This document shows, one piece after another, positions 23,646-27,503 of a stretch of 27,503 nucleotides of DNA. Origin of the DNA: CAZJQD01 sp964548165 [NCBI: uncultured bacterium] (lineage in GTDB: Bacteria; UBA8481); contig CAZJQD010000031.1 in the NCBI GenBank assembly GCA_964548165.1, positions 15,953-43,455 on the forward strand, written 5' to 3'. The first letter of the stretch is position 1, and each line of letters starts with the position of its first letter. The position numbers and the translations under genes were made by a program. The notes beneath the pieces were generated by a model. The model did not search any database. It worked only from the letters and a program-made list of their open reading frames with translations, and was not told the DNA's origin.

Positions 23646-23951
23646 TCAAACCTTGATCTCCAGATCCACCCCGGCGGGCAGCTCTAGTTTCATCATCACG
23701 TTGACTGTTTCCGGGTTCCACTCGGTGACGTCCATGAGGCGCTTGTGAGTCTTCACCTCGAACTGCTCCCGCGACTTCTTGTCGACGTGAGGGGACCTGT
23801 TCACCGTGAAACGCTCGATCTTTGTCGGAAGCGGAATCGGCCCAACAATCTTGGCGCCGGTGCGCTTGGCCGCCTGGACGATCTTGTCGCACGATTCGTC
23901 CAGGAGCTTCACGTCATACGCGCGCAACCGGATTCTGATCTTGTCCGCCAT
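23646..23951 (-). CDS. rpsJ: 30S ribosomal protein S10 (NusE)
   Basis: The 101-residue protein begins [20 protein letters not shown] and has [48 protein letters not shown], the typical S10 loop and strand, ending [11 protein letters not shown]. Besides its place in the 30S head it is the transcription factor NusE, linking NusG to the ribosome. It starts 24 nt after tuf. Confidence 0.98.
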   Translation of the reverse strand: MADKIRIRLRAYDVKLLDESCDKIVQAAKRTGAKIVGPIPLPTKIERFTVNRSPHVDKKSREQFEVKTHKRLMDVTEWNPETVNVMMKLELPAGVDLEIKV

Positions 23952-23975
23952 GGGCTTCCTTCCTCTACCGCTTTC

Positions 23976-25166
<1,191 letters not shown>

Positions 25167-25197
25167 CAGACTGACCTCCCTGGGTATTGACCCGACT

Positions 25198-27503
<2,306 letters not shown>

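Overview
The window comes from a high-G+C bacterium (about two thirds G+C by eye) with tightly packed genes, many 4-nt start/stop overlaps and several GTG starts. The ribosomal genes follow the classic bacterial str-S10-spc-alpha order. S4, S14 and L36 are all of the zinc-binding (Cys-rich) type, and no L30 gene lies between S5 and L15. These traits do not fix a phylum. Gene content suggests an uncultured environmental lineage known from metagenomes, but that is a guess.

Left part (1-4218, plus strand): the 3' end of lon; a 29-bp inverted repeat bounding about 120 bp; the ribosome-assembly GTPase engB; a class V aminotransferase overlapping a short 3-phosphoglycerate dehydrogenase (probably two steps of serine synthesis); and a HisZ-like regulatory subunit of histidine synthesis. 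Middle part (4246-8709, minus strand, convergent with hisZ): a chain read alr, thiL, tsaE, tsaB, rimI, a GGQ-domain ribosome-rescue-type factor and the guanidinium exporter gdx. The first five genes are linked by GTGA/ATGA overlaps, which suggests one translationally coupled operon mixing cell-wall precursor synthesis, thiamine diphosphate synthesis, tRNA t6A modification, protein acetylation, ribosome rescue and guanidinium export.

Right part (8826-27503, minus strand): one large translation/secretion operon read fusA, tuf, rpsJ, rplC, rplD, rplW, rplB, rpsS, rplV, rpsC, rplP, rpmC, rpsQ, rplN, rplX, rplE, rpsN, rpsH, rplF, rplR, rpsE, rplO, secY, adk, map, infA, rpmJ, rpsM, rpsK, rpsD, rpoA, rplQ. 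A strong intrinsic terminator follows rplQ. No promoter for this operon is visible, because its start lies beyond the right edge or is lost at the junction described next.

The most anomalous point is the right end. The EF-G reading frame lacks its own N-terminus and P-loop and continues in frame into the N-terminal domain of a MurC-type Mur ligase. The switch occurs at a GKTTTT motif that both families share. The MurC-like part has less G+C-biased third codon positions than the EF-G part, and the expected rpsG and rpsL are not seen. An assembly chimera is the most economical explanation; a real gene fusion would be remarkable. I found no CRISPR array, phage, tRNA or rRNA gene, or recognisable novel defence or biosynthetic system. 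Apart from this junction and a few smaller oddities, the window is ordinary core genome.
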